Positions 6,370-8,523 of a stretch of 8,523 nt of DNA are shown piece by piece. Below the pieces are notes generated by a model, which saw nothing but the letters and a program-made list of their open reading frames with translations, was not told the origin of the DNA and made no database searches. Source of the stretch: Candidatus Dojkabacteria bacterium (lineage in GTDB: Bacteria; Patescibacteriota; Dojkabacteria; B142; OLB20). The stretch covers positions 1 through 8,523 of the forward strand of contig JAGQLK010000039.1 in NCBI GenBank assembly GCA_020429485.1, read 5' to 3'. How positions within the stretch are numbered: position 1 is the first letter of the stretch; the number at the start of each line of letters is the position of its first letter. Made by a program: the position numbers and the translations under genes.

Positions 6370-6414
6370 ATATACTATATTATCTTTCGTTTTAGGATAA
6401 GTATATGCTACTAT
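6370..6414 (+). promoter_or_regulatory. Promoter region of the phosphotransferase gene with inverted repeat
   Basis: The 158-bp divergent gap (6263-6420) holds the start signals for both directions. Here an exact inverted repeat ATATACT (6370-6376) / AGTATAT (6400-6406) encloses 23 bases, and a nested TTATC (6380-6384) / GATAA (6396-6400) could form a hairpin or operator. Possible -10 hexamers are TATGCT (6404-6409) or TACTAT (6409-6414); the second would give a transcript starting at the ATG itself. All are weak matches in AT-rich DNA. Confidence 0.3.
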
Positions 6415-6420
6415 CAAATC

Positions 6421-7041
6421 ATGTTACCGAAAATTAAGAAATCACTACAACCTTACCTAGAAGTTATTTTTAAACCGATTTCATTTATCAGTCCTAACAT
6501 ACTGACTATTATTGGTATGGTATTTCCACTACTATTTCTTTACTTATTAGTAGAAGAAAATTATTTGTGGGCGACCATCTCATTATTTGGGGTGGGATTT
6601 GATGTAGCAGATGGAACAGTAGCAAGAATGACCAAAAGAGAATCTGCCTTTGGCGGTGTTCTTGATGCAACGCTCGATAGAGTCGCTGATGCAATAATTC
6701 TGAGTGCATTTGGTTTTGCAAATATAATTTCATGGGCATGGGTGATGGTAACAATAATTAGTTCCTATGTAATCAGTTACGTTAAGGGCAAGGCGGAAGC
6801 AGCAGCCGGAGAAAGTAATGTTGGTACTAACAAATTTTCTGTTGGATTTATGCAGCGCCCAACTAGATTTTTGTTTATTCTAGCAGTAAGTGCTAGTTTA
6901 TTAATTAACACTGATAAGCTTCTATACGGATATAATCTCACTCAGGTAATCTTCTTTTTACTCTTGGTAGGCTCAGTCGTGACGGTAATCCAAAGATTCA
7001 TGATTATCTATTCTGTTCTAACACCTACGCAAAAAGCTTAA
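6421..7041 (+). CDS. CDP-alcohol phosphatidyltransferase, archaetidylinositol/phosphatidylinositol phosphate synthase type
   Basis: The 206-residue membrane enzyme has the complete CDP-alcohol phosphotransferase signature DxxDGxxARx8GxxxDxxxD: Asp61, Asp64, Gly65, Ala68, Arg69, Gly78, Asp82 and Asp86. These aspartates bind the two metals and the CDP group, and Asp86 is the expected catalytic base. Features typical of the inositol-phosphate-accepting branch (archaeal AIPS, mycobacterial PIPS) are the N-terminal ISPNILTIIG (23-32), SYVKGKAEA (119-127) and GFMQRPTRF (142-150). About six hydrophobic segments fit the family. The predicted reaction is CDP-lipid + inositol-1-phosphate (or a related polyol phosphate) giving phospholipid-polyol-phosphate + CMP; the exact acceptor is not proven. 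It is transcribed divergently from the kinase-like/carS operon across a 158-bp gap, so its CDP-lipid substrate could come from the neighbouring CarS. The ATG at 6421 has no Shine-Dalgarno. Its 3' end overlaps the convergent CoA synthetase gene by 17 bp. Confidence 0.85.
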   Translation: MLPKIKKSLQPYLEVIFKPISFISPNILTIIGMVFPLLFLYLLVEENYLWATISLFGVGFDVADGTVARMTKRESAFGGVLDATLDRVADAIILSAFGFANIISWAWVMVTIISSYVISYVKGKAEAAAGESNVGTNKFSVGFMQRPTRFLFILAVSASLLINTDKLLYGYNLTQVIFFLLLVGSVVTVIQRFMIIYSVLTPTQKA

Positions 7042-8523
7042 GATCAGCAATATAGACATTATTCTCAGAAACAAATAGCGGATTTATATCTACTTCTCGT
7101 ATATTATTATTCTTTGCAATAAGTTCATTCAATTTAAGCAAAAATTCAACAACACCTTTCTCGTTATATGACTTTCCTCTTGCACCACGTAAGATTTTAC
7201 TAACCTTTGTTTCAGATATCATTTCTCTTATCTCATATTCATTCAAAGGAAACATTCTCAAGCTAACATCTTCATATACCTCAGCGTAAATTCCCCCAGC
7301 ACCAAATATTAGAAAGTGGCCAAAACCCTTATTTTTAATATATTTACGCCCTTTGAGTTCTAATATTTGATCTTCATCTTTCTTGATGCCTATAATTAAT
7401 TCTAATTTATCTTTGATAAAAGGCTGTACTTCATACTTTGCACCATTTAATTTAGCTTTGGCGGCAATTTTCTTGAGCTCTCTATACTGTTCATCTAATT
7501 CCTTCTTATCTTTTATATCTAATCTAACTGCCTTAAACTCTGTTTTGTGTATCAAGCCCGGATGCACCAATTTTAGTACAACGGGATAATTCATATTTCT
7601 TGCTCCTTGTTCCAAGACTTCTAGATCATCTGATACTACACTTGGAAGAAGTGGTAAGTCATGTTTGATAAATATGCTCTGCGCTAATTTCAAATCAACC
7701 ATATGATTCCTCTTACTCCCTTTAAGGGCAGAGTTTACTATTGTTGGAAATTTATGCTGCCCCTCAGTAATCTTTTCAACGTTGCTTTTTCTCTTAGCCC
7801 ATATCCATGTTAATCCTAGTGCCCGAGCAGCGTCATTTGGATAATCGAACTGGGGGATTTTCTCCTGTGCAAGAAGTGCTACTGCATCTTCAATACTTTC
7901 TCCTCCTACAAAAGACGTTACAACAGTCTTCTGATGAGCATCAGCAATTTCGTTGACATATCTTGCAGTCAATAGTGATTGAGTTACTTGTTGAGGCGTA
8001 AGAATTACTAAAATACCATCTACATTTTTGTCTTCCATTACTGTGTTAAGGACCTCTTTGTATCTATCTGCTAATGCATCACCCAATACATCAATTGGAT
8101 TATGAATATTTGCTTCTTTAGGTAACTCGCTGGCAAGTTCTTTTTCTGTTGCCTTATCTAGTGTAGTGACATTTAAGCCATTACGTTCTAAATCGTCTAC
8201 TGTCTGTATCCCCACACCTCCAGCATTAGTCACAACTGCTATATTATTTCCCCTTAGAGCAGGTTGCCACGATAGTAGTTTTGTGATATCAAACAATTCC
8301 TCAACTGTTTCTACTTGTAAACAGCCGGATTGTGTAAGTGCTGTTTTGACAATTTTACTATCTTGAGCAATAGAGCCTGTATGGGAAGAAATTGCTTTTT
8401 TAGCTTCAGAAGATGTTCCTGGCTTTAGCAAGATAATAGGCTTTTTAGCAGTTACCTGCTGAGCAAGCTTAAAGAATTTGTTACCGTCAACAAAGTCTTC
8501 TAGATACATCATTATTGCATCTA
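7025..8523 (-). CDS. ADP-forming acetate/acyl-CoA ligase, alpha-beta fusion (5' end outside window)
   Basis: The enzyme converts acyl-CoA (usually acetyl-CoA) + ADP + Pi into the free acid, CoA and ATP, conserving energy in fermentation in the cytoplasm. The frame is open to the window edge, so the ATG at 8512 is almost certainly internal: the N-terminal Rossmann-type CoA-binding domain (about 200 residues) is missing. Numbered from that Met, SSHTGSIAQD (42-51) contains the phosphorylated His44 of the alpha part, and IAVVTNAGGVGI (91-102) begins the ligase domain. After a linker near 240-270 the ATP-grasp beta part follows: YPVVLKLVHPGLIHKTE (309-325) with the second relay histidine, His322, then FGAGGIYAEVYEDVSLRMFPL (403-423), SKILRGARG (438-446) and EVDINPLF (473-480). 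Two oddities are the post-His segment HKTEFKAV in place of the usual HKSDxGGV, and an insert near 379-397 before the glycine-rich strand. The TAG stop lies inside the 3' end of the convergent transferase gene. Confidence 0.85.
   Translation of the reverse strand, partial: DAIMMYLEDFVDGNKFFKLAQQVTAKKPIILLKPGTSSEAKKAISSHTGSIAQDSKIVKTALTQSGCLQVETVEELFDITKLLSWQPALRGNNIAVVTNAGGVGIQTVDDLERNGLNVTTLDKATEKELASELPKEANIHNPIDVLGDALADRYKEVLNTVMEDKNVDGILVILTPQQVTQSLLTARYVNEIADAHQKTVVTSFVGGESIEDAVALLAQEKIPQFDYPNDAARALGLTWIWAKRKSNVEKITEGQHKFPTIVNSALKGSKRNHMVDLKLAQSIFIKHDLPLLPSVVSDDLEVLEQGARNMNYPVVLKLVHPGLIHKTEFKAVRLDIKDKKELDEQYRELKKIAAKAKLNGAKYEVQPFIKDKLELIIGIKKDEDQILELKGRKYIKNKGFGHFLIFGAGGIYAEVYEDVSLRMFPLNEYEIREMISETKVSKILRGARGKSYNEKGVVEFLLKLNELIAKNNNIREVDINPLFVSENNVYIADLKLFA

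Noticed and set aside
7383..8366. Two plus-strand open frames (7383-7589 and 8166-8366) inside the CoA ligase gene
   Set aside because: They oppose well-conserved ligase motifs and have no independent support.
1..8523. Archaeal (DPANN) origin suggested by CarS, AIPS-like and ACD enzymes
   Set aside because: The OmpR-type winged helix, GreA domain and bacterial extended -10 elements argue for a bacterium; these archaeal-like enzymes are also found in CPR bacteria.

Overview
The window is AT-rich and best explained as a chromosomal segment of a Patescibacteria/CPR bacterium, possibly of the Microgenomates group; the rank below domain is inference. Bacterial signs are an OmpR/PhoB-type winged helix, a GreA C-terminal domain and sigma70-like extended -10 elements. 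Archaeal-flavoured enzymes (a CarS-type CDP-archaeol synthase, an archaetidylinositol-phosphate-synthase-like transferase and an ADP-forming acyl-CoA synthetase) occur beside them, a mixture common in CPR genomes. TAA, TAG and TGA all serve as stops, so the code 25 lineages (Gracilibacteria/Absconditabacteria) are unlikely. No recognisable Shine-Dalgarno was found before the visible starts.

Region 1 (1-3636, + strand): an unrecognised protein of about 811 residues, then a 375-residue regulator with a degenerate P-loop ATPase region and a C-terminal OmpR/PhoB winged helix. Each has an extended -10 element very close to its start. Region 2 (3637-4257, + strand): three direct repeats with an exact 11-bp period, the spacing expected for PhoB-type winged helices, lie right behind the regulator. 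They are followed by an 85-residue orphan and a 61-residue protein that is only the C-terminal domain of GreA/GreB.

Region 3 (4262-7041): a tight leftward operon encodes a divergent kinase-fold protein, a CarS-like CTP:lipid-phosphate cytidylyltransferase and a small membrane protein with conserved-looking His/Asp residues. A divergent gene encodes a CDP-alcohol phosphatidyltransferase of the AIPS/PIPS type. CarS followed by a CDP-alcohol phosphotransferase is a coherent two-step phospholipid headgroup route. The kinase-like and membrane proteins could supply the phosphorylation and dephosphorylation steps on either side, which is a hypothesis.

Region 4 (7025-8523, - strand): most of an ADP-forming acetyl/acyl-CoA synthetase, cut at its N-terminus by the window edge, overlapping the transferase gene tail to tail by 17 bp. 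This enzyme usually makes ATP in fermentative organisms. No tRNA, rRNA, CRISPR array, insertion sequence or convincing intrinsic terminator was seen.
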